A stretch of 5,838 nucleotides of DNA from assembly GCA_002401655.1 (NCBI GenBank), contig NVTT01000060.1, positions 15,302-21,139 of the forward strand. Direction: 5' to 3'. The first letter of the stretch is position 1, and each line of letters opens with the position of its first letter. A model generated the notes under the pieces. The model was given only the letters and a program-made list of their open reading frames with translations, did not search any database and was not told the DNA's origin. Shown one piece after another: positions 1 through 5,754 of this stretch. The DNA comes from Gammaproteobacteria bacterium. Its GTDB lineage: Bacteria > Pseudomonadota > Gammaproteobacteria > Enterobacterales > Kangiellaceae. The position numbers were made by a program, and so were the translations under genes.

Positions 1-1
1 G

Positions 2-469
2 TCTTCAAATAAAAATATTGTTCAACGGAATCTCGCAGAAAACACTTTCACGACTTTAGAAGCAGAATTGATTAAAAGCGATAACAACCTTCTCAACTAT
101 GAAAGTGATTTGCTTAATCTGATTTGTGCAGGAATAAGCCTATTAACAATAGGTTTTAATCAATCATTATTAAAGCGAATATTCAATTTAATTGAAAGAA
201 GTGCCTCTTTCAATACAAATGTAAATAACCAGTTAAATAAAAATAAAAAAACAATTTTTCAAATAGATTTTATTACCGCCTTTCTCAAGTCACTGCCAGC
301 ACAATTCAATATCCCTGATCCGATACTAAAATTTGTATTAAAGGAACACGATTCAAATATTCGCTTTAATCTCGTGTTTATTAATAAGCATTCGATTGAA
401 CGCGATCAACAAATTACTTTATTGAATTCCAAATACAATGCTTTTCAAAAAATATTCGTTTATGAATGA
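2..469 (+). CDS. Hypothetical protein, C-terminal part (5' end outside window)
   Basis: The frame is open from the left edge to a TAA at 467-469, so the visible 155 codons are taken as the 3' end of a longer gene; the TTG at 68 is not needed as a start. I do not recognise a family. The product is rich in Asn, Lys, Leu and Ile and looks mostly helical. One hydrophobic stretch (LLNLICAGISLLTIGF, encoded around 107-157) is too polar at its edges to call a membrane segment. A charged, Asn/Lys-rich stretch follows, and the tail ends in KIFVYE. There are no cysteine pairs or nucleotide-binding motifs. The downstream gap to coaD is over 400 bp, so it is not in an operon with coaD. That it is real coding sequence rests on the long open frame and protein-like composition. 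Confidence 0.55.
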   Translation, partial: SSNKNIVQRNLAENTFTTLEAELIKSDNNLLNYESDLLNLICAGISLLTIGFNQSLLKRIFNLIERSASFNTNVNNQLNKNKKTIFQIDFITAFLKSLPAQFNIPDPILKFVLKEHDSNIRFNLVFINKHSIERDQQITLLNSKYNAFQKIFVYE

Positions 470-1381
<912 letters not shown>

Positions 1382-1411
1382 CCTCTAATATTAAAGTCTA
1401 AGATTAATTTA

Positions 1412-1828
1412 ATGAATGATAAAAACCAACCAATTGAATTTGGAAAACAGGATGCATCCTATAGTGCCGCTGGAAAAATTGAGGGCATTAGAAAACTAGT
1501 CGATTCATTTTACCAATACATGGATAGATTGGACGAAGCAAAAATTATTCGAGCAATGCATCCCAAAGATTTAACGGTTTCTAGCGACAAACTCGCCTGT
1601 TTTCTTTCTGGATGGTTAGGAGGCCCAAGACTCTATTCAGAAAAATATGGTTCGATAAGTATTCCAATGATACATAAACATTTATCAGTTGCTAGCGCAG
1701 AGAGAGATGCTTGGCTGTTGTGTATGAAACATGCTGCGAATGACCAACCTTATCATGAGTCATTTAAGAAATATTTATTAGAGCAGTTATTTGTTCCAGC
1801 GGAGCGAATTAGACAAGTGAGTAAATAA
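1412..1828 (+). CDS. Group II truncated haemoglobin
   Basis: This is a small haem protein of the 2-on-2 globin fold. Group II members bind O2 or NO and are linked to oxygen chemistry, NO detoxification or redox protection; the role here is not shown by sequence. The length of 138 residues fits. Visible landmarks are the FY pair at residues 33-34 (B9-B10, Tyr34 as distal ligand-stabilising residue), the group II-typical GWLGGPRLYSEKYG at 67-80, His90 in HKHLSV as the likely proximal haem ligand (F8), and Trp101 in ERDAWLLCM as the G8 tryptophan that marks group II. The start is the ATG at 1412, with only a weak purine stretch upstream. It lies 30 bases after coaD and may depend on the coaD transcript. 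Its TAA stop directly abuts the stop codon of the opposing GNAT gene. Confidence 0.93.
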   Translation: MNDKNQPIEFGKQDASYSAAGKIEGIRKLVDSFYQYMDRLDEAKIIRAMHPKDLTVSSDKLACFLSGWLGGPRLYSEKYGSISIPMIHKHLSVASAERDAWLLCMKHAANDQPYHESFKKYLLEQLFVPAERIRQVSK

Positions 1829-2263
1829 CTATTTAATATCCTTTCGCATTTCAATGATCTCTTTTTCAAAGCCTATTTTTTCATACGCTCTAATCCCTGA
1901 TTCATTTTGAGCAAACACCGTTAAATTTAGAACCGTCGCTCCTTTTTCACGGCTCCAAACAGTTAGCTGATCAATTAATTTTCCATTGATTCCTTTTCCT
2001 CGGTAATCAGACGATACAAACATAAAGCCAAGAAAAGAATGAAATTCATGGGTGAGGTAATTTAAAGATTTCTTTAATTTAGCATAGCCGGAAGCAACTA
2101 ATTCCCCATCAACTTCTGCGACTAATACTTCACTATCGTCACTTTCAATTAATTCTTTTAAGTCATAATAATTAAAGTGCTCTGTCATCATATCGGGAAC
2201 CATAGAGCGTTCGTACTCGATAATGCCTTGTTCAAAGTTTAATAGAACATCAAGTTCTTCCAA
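1829..2263 (-). CDS. GNAT family N-acetyltransferase, copy 1, 5'-truncated
   Basis: GNAT enzymes move an acetyl group from acetyl-CoA to an amine; the substrate here is unknown. The acetyl-CoA loop RGKGING is at residues 88-94 of the listed frame and the C-terminal FAQNESGIRAYEKIGF block at 117-132 is intact. By hand alignment, 117 of 133 residues match copy 2 (5100-5561) from EQGI onward. Copy 2 begins MNKVLVRTARLDELE, and copy 1 lacks about the first eight to ten residues, including the first beta strand. The homology runs out at about 2268-2275, a few bases before the Y1 element end at 2282, and an in-frame TGA lies four codons before the only usable start, a TTG at 2263 without a clear ribosome binding site. 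It is therefore probably a pseudogene, or expressed poorly from the TTG. Its TAG stop touches the haemoglobin stop tail to tail. Confidence 0.8.
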   Translation of the reverse strand: MEELDVLLNFEQGIIEYERSMVPDMMTEHFNYYDLKELIESDDSEVLVAEVDGELVASGYAKLKKSLNYLTHEFHSFLGFMFVSSDYRGKGINGKLIDQLTVWSREKGATVLNLTVFAQNESGIRAYEKIGFEKEIIEMRKDIK

Positions 2264-2281
2264 TAAGGCTTTTCAAATAGG

Positions 2282-2297
2282 GAAATTCAGGGGACAC
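2282..2297 (+). repeat. Left inverted end of the Y1 element
   Basis: GAAATTCAGGGGACAC is the inverted counterpart of the right end at 3000-3015 and, less exactly, of the two further copies near 3029 and 3242. Y1/RAYT transposases recognise such imperfect palindromic or inverted end sequences as single-stranded DNA. Confidence 0.75.
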
Positions 2298-2302
2298 AAT
2301 AT

Positions 2303-2968
2303 TTATTTAATTTCTCTAACCTTTGGGCCTGGCTTTTTCTTCATTAAATCTCTACCGGTTATCTTTTCTGCGACTTTAAGAAATCTATTATTTCCCAAAG
2401 GTCTTCCTGTTTTATTATGTGCTTCAATCTCTTCCATTGGTAAACCTTGTGCATTCAATAAGTAATTCTTCCAATCACCAAAAAGCTCCTGCATTTTACT
2501 AACTTCTACTAAACCATTCTCATCATGTCCTGATAAATGTGCATGAACACTGCTCCAAGGATAGTCCCAAGCGTGTTTAACTATTCCTGCTTTTACTGGA
2601 TTTAGCTCCACATAAGCCATAGCGTTTGCTAGCCAAGTTTTTTGCATTGGGAACGAAGCAAACCGTCCTTGCCATAAATACCCTCGCCATTTTTCTCTAA
2701 AATTGATCATTCTTGTATAGCGCCTGTGGACTTCTCCTATCGCTTTACTGAGATCAGAGTTTTTCTTAGGCATAACAATTAAATGAACATGGTTCGTCAT
2801 TAAACAATAAGACCAAACCTCAACAGACTGTTGCTGACACCACTCTTTTAATAGTTCAATGTAATACTGATAATCACCGTCTTTAAAAAACACATCCTGA
2901 CGTCTATTACCTCTTTGGGTAATATGATGTGGGTATCCCGGTAATATAACTCGCGCTAATCTTGCCAT
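2303..2968 (-). CDS. REP-associated tyrosine transposase (Y1/HUH family)
   Basis: This is a single-strand DNA transposase of the IS200-like RAYT group, which cuts and joins DNA through a 5'-phosphotyrosine. The 221 residues are full length for the family. The N-terminal MARLARVILPGYPHHITQRG is the family hallmark. The HUH metal-binding motif is His60-Val-His62 (TNHVHLIV). The likely catalytic tyrosine is Tyr119 in AMAYVELNPVKAG. A basic tail, with TGRPLGNN at about 187-194 and a Lys-rich KKKPGPK segment near the C-terminus, matches the C-terminal DNA-binding part seen in longer RAYTs. The ATG at 2966-2968 is the start because the hallmark begins there. All key residues are present, so it may be active. 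No TnpB partner lies beside it. Confidence 0.93.
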   Translation of the reverse strand: MARLARVILPGYPHHITQRGNRRQDVFFKDGDYQYYIELLKEWCQQQSVEVWSYCLMTNHVHLIVMPKKNSDLSKAIGEVHRRYTRMINFREKWRGYLWQGRFASFPMQKTWLANAMAYVELNPVKAGIVKHAWDYPWSSVHAHLSGHDENGLVEVSKMQELFGDWKNYLLNAQGLPMEEIEAHNKTGRPLGNNRFLKVAEKITGRDLMKKKPGPKVREIK

Positions 2969-2999
2969 AATTGAAGTATATCACAATTAATTAAGTCTC

Positions 3000-3043
3000 G
3001 TGTCCCCAGATTTTCCAGATTTTCTTGGTGTCCCCAGATTTTC
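3000..3043 (+). repeat. Tandem copies of the Y1 element end motif
   Basis: TGTCCCCAGATTTTC occurs at 3001-3015 and again, identical over its 15 bases, at 3029-3043. A partial copy, CAGATTTTC, lies between them at 3016-3024. A third copy in the same orientation ends the truncated element at 3242-3255 (TGTCCCCAGATTTC). The right-end motif is thus present as direct repeats, while the left end of the full element is the only inverted copy. This junction marks where the truncated duplicate abuts the full element. Confidence 0.8.
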
Positions 3044-3256
3044 TTTAATACGACCAAACCTCAACAGACTGTTGCTGACACCACTCTTTTAATAGTTCAA
3101 TGTAATACTGATAATCACCGTCTTTAAAAAATACATCCTGACGTCTATTACCTTTTTGGGTAATATGATGTGGGTATCCCGGTAATATAACTCGCGCTAA
3201 TCTTGCCATAATTGGAGTATACCACAATTAATTAAGTCTCATGTCCCCAGATTTCT
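3029..3256 (-). mobile_element. Internally deleted duplicate of the Y1 element
   Basis: Bases about 3047-3256 repeat 2806-3015 at a constant offset of 241, with only about six differences by hand comparison, nearly all transitions. The duplicate keeps the 5' part of the transposase gene, its promoter region and the right end motif (3242-3255). On its left it is bordered by another end motif (3029-3043) in direct, not inverted, orientation. It resembles a non-autonomous derivative that the adjacent intact transposase could act on, or the scar of an abortive or one-ended transposition event. Confidence 0.75.
3045..3209 (-). pseudogene. Truncated Y1 transposase, N-terminal fragment
   Basis: The frame starts with the same ATG context as the full transposase and matches its first 54 residues (MARLARVILPGYPHHITQ onward), with one visible change, Arg19 to Lys. 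It stops straight after VEVWSY, because the sequence switches to TAA followed by the end motif. It lacks the HUH motif and the catalytic tyrosine and cannot be a working transposase. A slightly longer frame starts at a TTG further upstream (3227), but the family start is the ATG at 3207-3209. Confidence 0.9.
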
Positions 3257-3436
3257 TTGGATGAGAAAAAAATAATTTTCTTACGAGTCTAGCTAAAAGC
3301 TATACGATAGCTTAATAACTTTATCTGGCACCGATATTAGATTTTATTTAGAAAAATACCGAAAGTGAAACTTGAAATAATCAAAATAACATAGTCGAGA
3401 ATTGCATATCTCTTTCGGGTATATAAATCGATATTT

Positions 3437-3466
3437 TTATTGTAATTAAAAATATAAACGTATATT
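3437..3466 (+). promoter_or_regulatory. Candidate promoter of the three-gene cysteine module
   Basis: TTATTG (3437-3442) and TATATT (3461-3466) are separated by 18 bases. The predicted transcript would begin at about 3473, just before a stem-loop and 40 bases before the ATG at 3515. The surroundings are very AT-rich, so other -10-like sites are present; the position directly before the leader hairpin favours this one. Confidence 0.4.
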
Positions 3467-3475
3467 GTTGCCTCT

Positions 3476-3492
3476 CAGTGCATGAAGCACTG
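3476..3492 (+). promoter_or_regulatory. Stem-loop in the 5' leader of the cysteine module
   Basis: CAGTGC (3476-3481) pairs perfectly with GCACTG (3487-3492) around a 5-base ATGAA loop. It would lie at the very 5' end of the mRNA, 11 bases before the AAGGA ribosome binding site (3504-3508). A 5' stem-loop in this place commonly protects mRNA from decay; a specific regulatory role is not shown. Confidence 0.45.
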
Positions 3493-3514
3493 GTAACTTA
3501 CATAAGGAATAAAT

Positions 3515-3715
3515 ATGAAAAAACATATATCGAACATTTTAAAAACTGCAATTTTAGCTTGTAGCTTTTCCCTATCTACAATTCTATTTGCGGATAGTCC
3601 AGGTGATTATTGTATTGTTTGTAGTGAAACTATGTGTGTTGTTTGCTACCCCAGCGGTCGATGTGAGTTTTTCCCTCAACAGTTACAGGGTTCAGATAAT
3701 CTAATCAATTTTTAG
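3515..3715 (+). CDS. Small exported cysteine-rich protein
   Basis: This is an unrecognised 66-residue protein with a clear Sec-type signal peptide: basic start MKKH, a hydrophobic core around residues 11-25, and a likely cleavage after the Ala26 of LFA, leaving about 40 mature residues beginning DSPGDY. The mature part has a CxxC-x4-CxxC-x5-C pattern (Cys33, Cys36, Cys41, Cys44, Cys50), then an uncharged Gln/Asn-rich tail. Such spacing suits two disulfides or a metal site. Cys16 lies within the signal peptide but without a lipobox pattern. The start is well supported: AAGGA at 3504-3508, six bases before the ATG. It leads a same-strand module with a tethered thioredoxin-like protein 63 bases downstream, so it may be a redox substrate or partner of that protein. 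A bacteriocin-like or metal-binding peptide is also possible. Confidence 0.75.
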   Translation: MKKHISNILKTAILACSFSLSTILFADSPGDYCIVCSETMCVVCYPSGRCEFFPQQLQGSDNLINF

Positions 3716-3723
3716 TTAAAGAC

Positions 3724-3792
3724 AAACCTTCAGCTTTTGTTATATATCTATTCATAATACCAACACTATACAGGTACTATGGCTGAAGGTTT
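3724..3792 (+). promoter_or_regulatory. 11-bp inverted repeat enclosing the start of the thioredoxin-like gene
   Basis: AAACCTTCAGC (3724-3734) is perfectly complementary to GCTGAAGGTTT (3782-3792). The left arm begins nine bases after the stop of the small exported protein. The right arm begins one base after the ATG at 3779-3781. If the mRNA folds, the weak AGG ribosome binding site and the ATG sit at the edge of the loop, while the first codons are paired. This could tune translation of the second gene relative to the first, or favour initiation at the internal ATG at 3812. Confidence 0.5.
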
Positions 3793-4219
3793 AAAAAGGA
3801 ATTTAAGTTATATGGATATGAAAGCTTTTTATAAAACAGCATTACAATATTTTATAATATCTACCATAGGAGTTGTTCTAAGTTTATTTTACTTAGAATA
3901 CAGAAACCTTGATAGTTCATCACCTTCTACAAATACTGAAATAAGTGGAAATTATGAGCAATATTTTGATCATAAAAATGGGAGTCTAATTGTTCTCGGC
4001 ACGTCTTGGTGTTCTTCGTGTAAAAACCTACATAAATATTTGATTAAAAATAATGTCGAATACACTAGTTACGATATAGAGAACGACGAGATAGGAAAAA
4101 ATTTATTCATTAAATTGGAAGAAAGTGTCATTCCAATAATTATCACTAAAGACATGATGTATCGCGGCTTACCAAATAATAAAAAACTAAAACTTTTGAT
4201 AACTAAAATAGGTAGGTAA
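3779..4219 (+). CDS. Membrane-tethered thioredoxin/glutaredoxin-like protein (CSSC)
   Basis: This is a predicted thiol-disulfide oxidoreductase anchored in the inner membrane. After a basic N-terminus there is one hydrophobic segment (about residues 22-39, LQYFIISTIGVVLSLFYL). By the positive-inside rule the rest should face the periplasm. A polar linker rich in Ser and Thr (45-60) leads to a short thioredoxin-fold domain: the strand LIVLGTSW, the active-site motif Cys78-Ser-Ser-Cys81 at a helix start, and VIPIIIT with the expected cis-proline Pro119, followed by a glutaredoxin-like YRGLPNNKKLKLL. The domain of about 80 residues is nearer glutaredoxin size than DsbA. The ATG at 3779 has only a weak AGG before it; an in-frame ATG at 3812, preceded by AAGGA eleven bases away, would still leave the whole membrane segment. 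The neighbours suggest its targets are the two flanking cysteine proteins, which is inference. Confidence 0.82.
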   Translation: MAEGLKRNLSYMDMKAFYKTALQYFIISTIGVVLSLFYLEYRNLDSSSPSTNTEISGNYEQYFDHKNGSLIVLGTSWCSSCKNLHKYLIKNNVEYTSYDIENDEIGKNLFIKLEESVIPIIITKDMMYRGLPNNKKLKLLITKIGR

Positions 4220-4223
4220 CGCT

Positions 4224-4808
4224 TTGTTAAAAATAAAAATTATTCTAATATTATCAATCACCAGCGGTGTACTATACTGGTATTTTTCAAGTGACGATGA
4301 AATACGCACCTCGAAACCCGAGGTTGAATCATCAAGCATCTCGAATAAACAGATTGAAAAAATTGAACAAAAAATACAAGCCAAACAACAGTTCGAAAAT
4401 AAGAATCTTACTAATAAAAAAGAATCAATGATTATTGAAAAGAATAAATCTAAAATCGATAGTTCGAGCGATAAAAAAATAGAACTTACACGTAGTGATA
4501 AAAAGCAAACAAATGCATTGGTTAATTCATTTTCAATTGAAGCTTATGATGAAGATTGGAGGTATTTTGAAGAAGAACATATAAATTTAAAAATGATCGA
4601 GAGTGAAATATTGGGTTTGACAGTGGAAAGTAACATCGAATGCAAGTCTACCATGTGTAAGATAAATACTATTTCTGACAATATTCCTGATAGAATAAAA
4701 TTTTTAAGAGAGTTTTTTAAATTAGCAAAAGAAAATAATTGGGAGCCCCATGTTACTAATTTTACAGGTAATAATGTTGAACTAATCATTCCTAGAAGAC
4801 GTGAATAA
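4224..4808 (+). CDS. Membrane-anchored protein with C-terminal C-x4-C domain
   Basis: This is an unrecognised 194-residue protein. Residues about 4-21 form a single N-terminal membrane anchor. A long Lys/Glu/Ser-rich, probably extended or coiled linker follows (about 25-95), with a globular domain at about 100-194. That domain contains IECKSTMCKI, with Cys140 and Cys145. The (V/I)ECxSxxC(K/R)(V/I) pattern recurs in uncharacterised extracytoplasmic proteins of proteobacteria and probably forms a disulfide. The start is a TTG at 4224, only four bases after the stop of the thioredoxin-like gene and preceded by AGGTAGG, so translation is probably coupled. No better ATG exists before the membrane segment. 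The two genes look like one operon, and the tethered CSSC protein may keep this cysteine pair reduced or oxidised. The tail ends in a basic RRRE. Confidence 0.75.
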   Translation: MLKIKIILILSITSGVLYWYFSSDDEIRTSKPEVESSSISNKQIEKIEQKIQAKQQFENKNLTNKKESMIIEKNKSKIDSSSDKKIELTRSDKKQTNALVNSFSIEAYDEDWRYFEEEHINLKMIESEILGLTVESNIECKSTMCKINTISDNIPDRIKFLREFFKLAKENNWEPHVTNFTGNNVELIIPRRRE

Positions 4809-5099
4809 ATATCTAACCTTATTTCGCTATTTTTTCTAGTCACAAAGCATACTGAAAATTTTGTTGTATTTATCTTAGTTAAATCGAAGTGAGAAGATGG
4901 CATTTATAAAAAGAACGTTAACACATTCCTCATAAACTAATTTGAAATTTTTATTGTTTATCACTTTAAATATTTTTGAATTTATAGGCTCATCTACTAA
5001 ATTCTATTTTTCATCGAATTCTGGGGGCATAGCACTTAATTAATAAGAACACTTTGAATTTAACAAAATATTTATTAAACTGGAAATTTTAGTTTCTTA
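4809..5099. other. AT-rich gap between convergent genes
   Basis: This stretch separates the end of the cysteine module from the end of GNAT copy 2 on the opposite strand. Short frames are present (for example a 12-codon ATG frame at about 4897), but none is supported. AAACT and AGTTT arms near 5078-5096 could form a weak AT-only stem, too poor to call a terminator. No repeat shared with the Y1 elements was seen. Confidence 0.45.
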
Positions 5100-5561
5100 T
5101 TAAATATCTTTCCGCATTTCAATCACATTCTTATCAAACCCTATCTTCTCATAAGCTCTAATGCCCGATTGGTTTTGAGCAAACACCGTTAAACACAGAA
5201 CGGTTGCGCCCTTCTCCTTACTCCAAACGGTTAATTGATCAACGATTTTTCCATTGATTCCTTTTCCTCTAAAATCAGGAGATACAAACATAAAACCAAG
5301 AAAGGAATGATATTCATGGGTAAGATAATTTGAAGACTTTTTTAACTTTGCGTAACCGGAAGCAACTAATTTTCCATCAACTTCTGCGACTAATACTTCA
5401 CTATCGTCATTTTCAATTAGTTCTTTCAAGTCATAATAATTGAAATGTTCGGTCATCATATCTGGAACCATGTGGCGTTCGTATTCAACGATTCCTTGCT
5501 CAAATTGAAGTAAAGTTTCTAATTCATCTAATCGAGCGGTTCTTACTAAAACTTTATTCAT
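5100..5561 (-). CDS. GNAT family N-acetyltransferase, copy 2, intact
   Basis: This is a 153-residue acetyl-CoA-dependent N-acetyltransferase of unknown substrate, probably cytoplasmic. It has the complete GNAT order: an N-terminal beta strand in MNKVLVRTA, a helical part with MVPDMMTEHFNYYDL (31-45), the central strands VLVAEVDGKLVASGYAKL (56-73), the acetyl-CoA loop RGKGING (98-104), and the C-terminal LTVFAQNQSGIRAYEKIGF (124-142). The start is the ATG at 5559-5561, preceded by GGAG ten bases upstream. A longer frame up to 5621 exists, but its extra N-terminus (MQVVGLTFLIQK) is not shared with copy 1 and overlaps the upstream frame. Its ATG overlaps the stop of the small upstream frame by eight bases, suggesting coupled translation. 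It is a diverged paralogue of 1829-2263 in the same orientation, about 2.8 kb away. Confidence 0.92.
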   Translation of the reverse strand: MNKVLVRTARLDELETLLQFEQGIVEYERHMVPDMMTEHFNYYDLKELIENDDSEVLVAEVDGKLVASGYAKLKKSSNYLTHEYHSFLGFMFVSPDFRGKGINGKIVDQLTVWSKEKGATVLCLTVFAQNQSGIRAYEKIGFDKNVIEMRKDI

Positions 5562-5754
5562 CTTTACGATACTCCGTCGGTAATTTTTTTGAATCAGGAA
5601 AGTCAGACCAACTACCTGCAAGAGCTTTTTCGGAACTTGGCCATAGGTTAGTCACGTCATATGCAATAATACCTTTTAACAAAGCAAACTGCGCGAAATA
5701 ATAACTCACCATGATTAAAATATGTGAGGCATCAAATTGAAAGTAAATATCCAC
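5554..5754 (-). pseudogene. Small frame upstream of GNAT copy 2, probably a gene remnant fused to an IS end
   Basis: This 66-codon frame starts at a GTG inside the palindrome of the putative IS200/IS605 end, so its first five or six codons belong to the mobile element. The rest reads as protein, especially the C-terminal half (SSEKALAGSWSDFPDSKKLPTEYRKDE). The tail vaguely resembles acidic C-terminal tails of small antitoxins, but I cannot name a family and no toxin follows. An internal ATG (Met15, in IMVSYY) would give a 52-residue product. It ends eight bases inside the GNAT gene. The likeliest reading is a gene whose 5' part was displaced by the element; a small real gene cannot be excluded. 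Confidence 0.4.

Larger units (their letters stand above)
2282..3015 (-). mobile_element. REP-associated Y1 transposase (RAYT/IS200-like) element
   Basis: This 734-bp unit consists of one HUH/Y1 transposase gene between imperfect inverted ends. The left end is GAAATTCAGGGGACAC (2282-2297). The right end is GTGTCCCCAGATTTTC (3000-3015), whose complement matches the left end at 14 of 16 positions. Weaker inverted similarity continues inward into TTAATT-rich DNA. The transposase stop lies only a few bases from the left end. It sits at the broken 5' end of GNAT copy 1. The sequence beyond the right side does not continue the GNAT gene, so a simple clean insertion is not shown. The element borders are inferred from the end motifs. 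Confidence 0.8.
3257..3514. other. Leader region of the cysteine module
   Basis: This gene-free, AT-rich stretch lies between the truncated element and the small exported protein. It contains a 7-bp stem with a 3-base loop (AAGCTAT at 3297-3303 with ATAGCTT at 3307-3313). It also contains a longer-range inverted repeat, ATACCGAAAG (3356-3365) with CTTTCGGGTAT (3412-3422), ten pairs with one bulged G and 46 bases between the arms. A candidate promoter and a leader hairpin (listed separately) follow. No open frame of note was seen on either strand. Confidence 0.5.

Noticed and set aside
2223..2465. An 80-codon plus-strand frame across the GNAT/transposase border
   Set aside because: It is antisense to two recognised genes and has no family features.
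3000..3256. Repeated TGTCCCCAGATTTTC considered as a CRISPR-like or tandem array
   Set aside because: The spacing is irregular, the units are short, and they coincide with transposable-element ends.
3297..3313. AAGCTAT/ATAGCTT stem as a terminator
   Set aside because: It is AT-rich, lacks a proper T-run on the plus strand, and no gene ends just upstream of it.
4187..4384. A minus-strand frame with hydrophobic residues opposite the anchored protein start
   Set aside because: The hydrophobicity reflects the complementary strand of the membrane segment; the plus-strand genes fit operon spacing.
3515..4808. The cysteine module as a peptide natural-product (RiPP) cluster
   Set aside because: No modification enzyme, protease or transporter gene is present; only a redox-like protein accompanies the peptide.
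4544..4903. A 119-codon minus-strand frame opposite the C-x4-C domain
   Set aside because: The composition looks non-coding (Ser/Leu/Ile rich shadow) and it covers the supported plus-strand gene.
5562..5621. An N-terminal extension of GNAT copy 2 to an ATG at 5621
   Set aside because: The ATG at 5559-5561 has a GGAG site and gives the normal GNAT N-terminus; the extension overlaps another frame and has no counterpart in copy 1.
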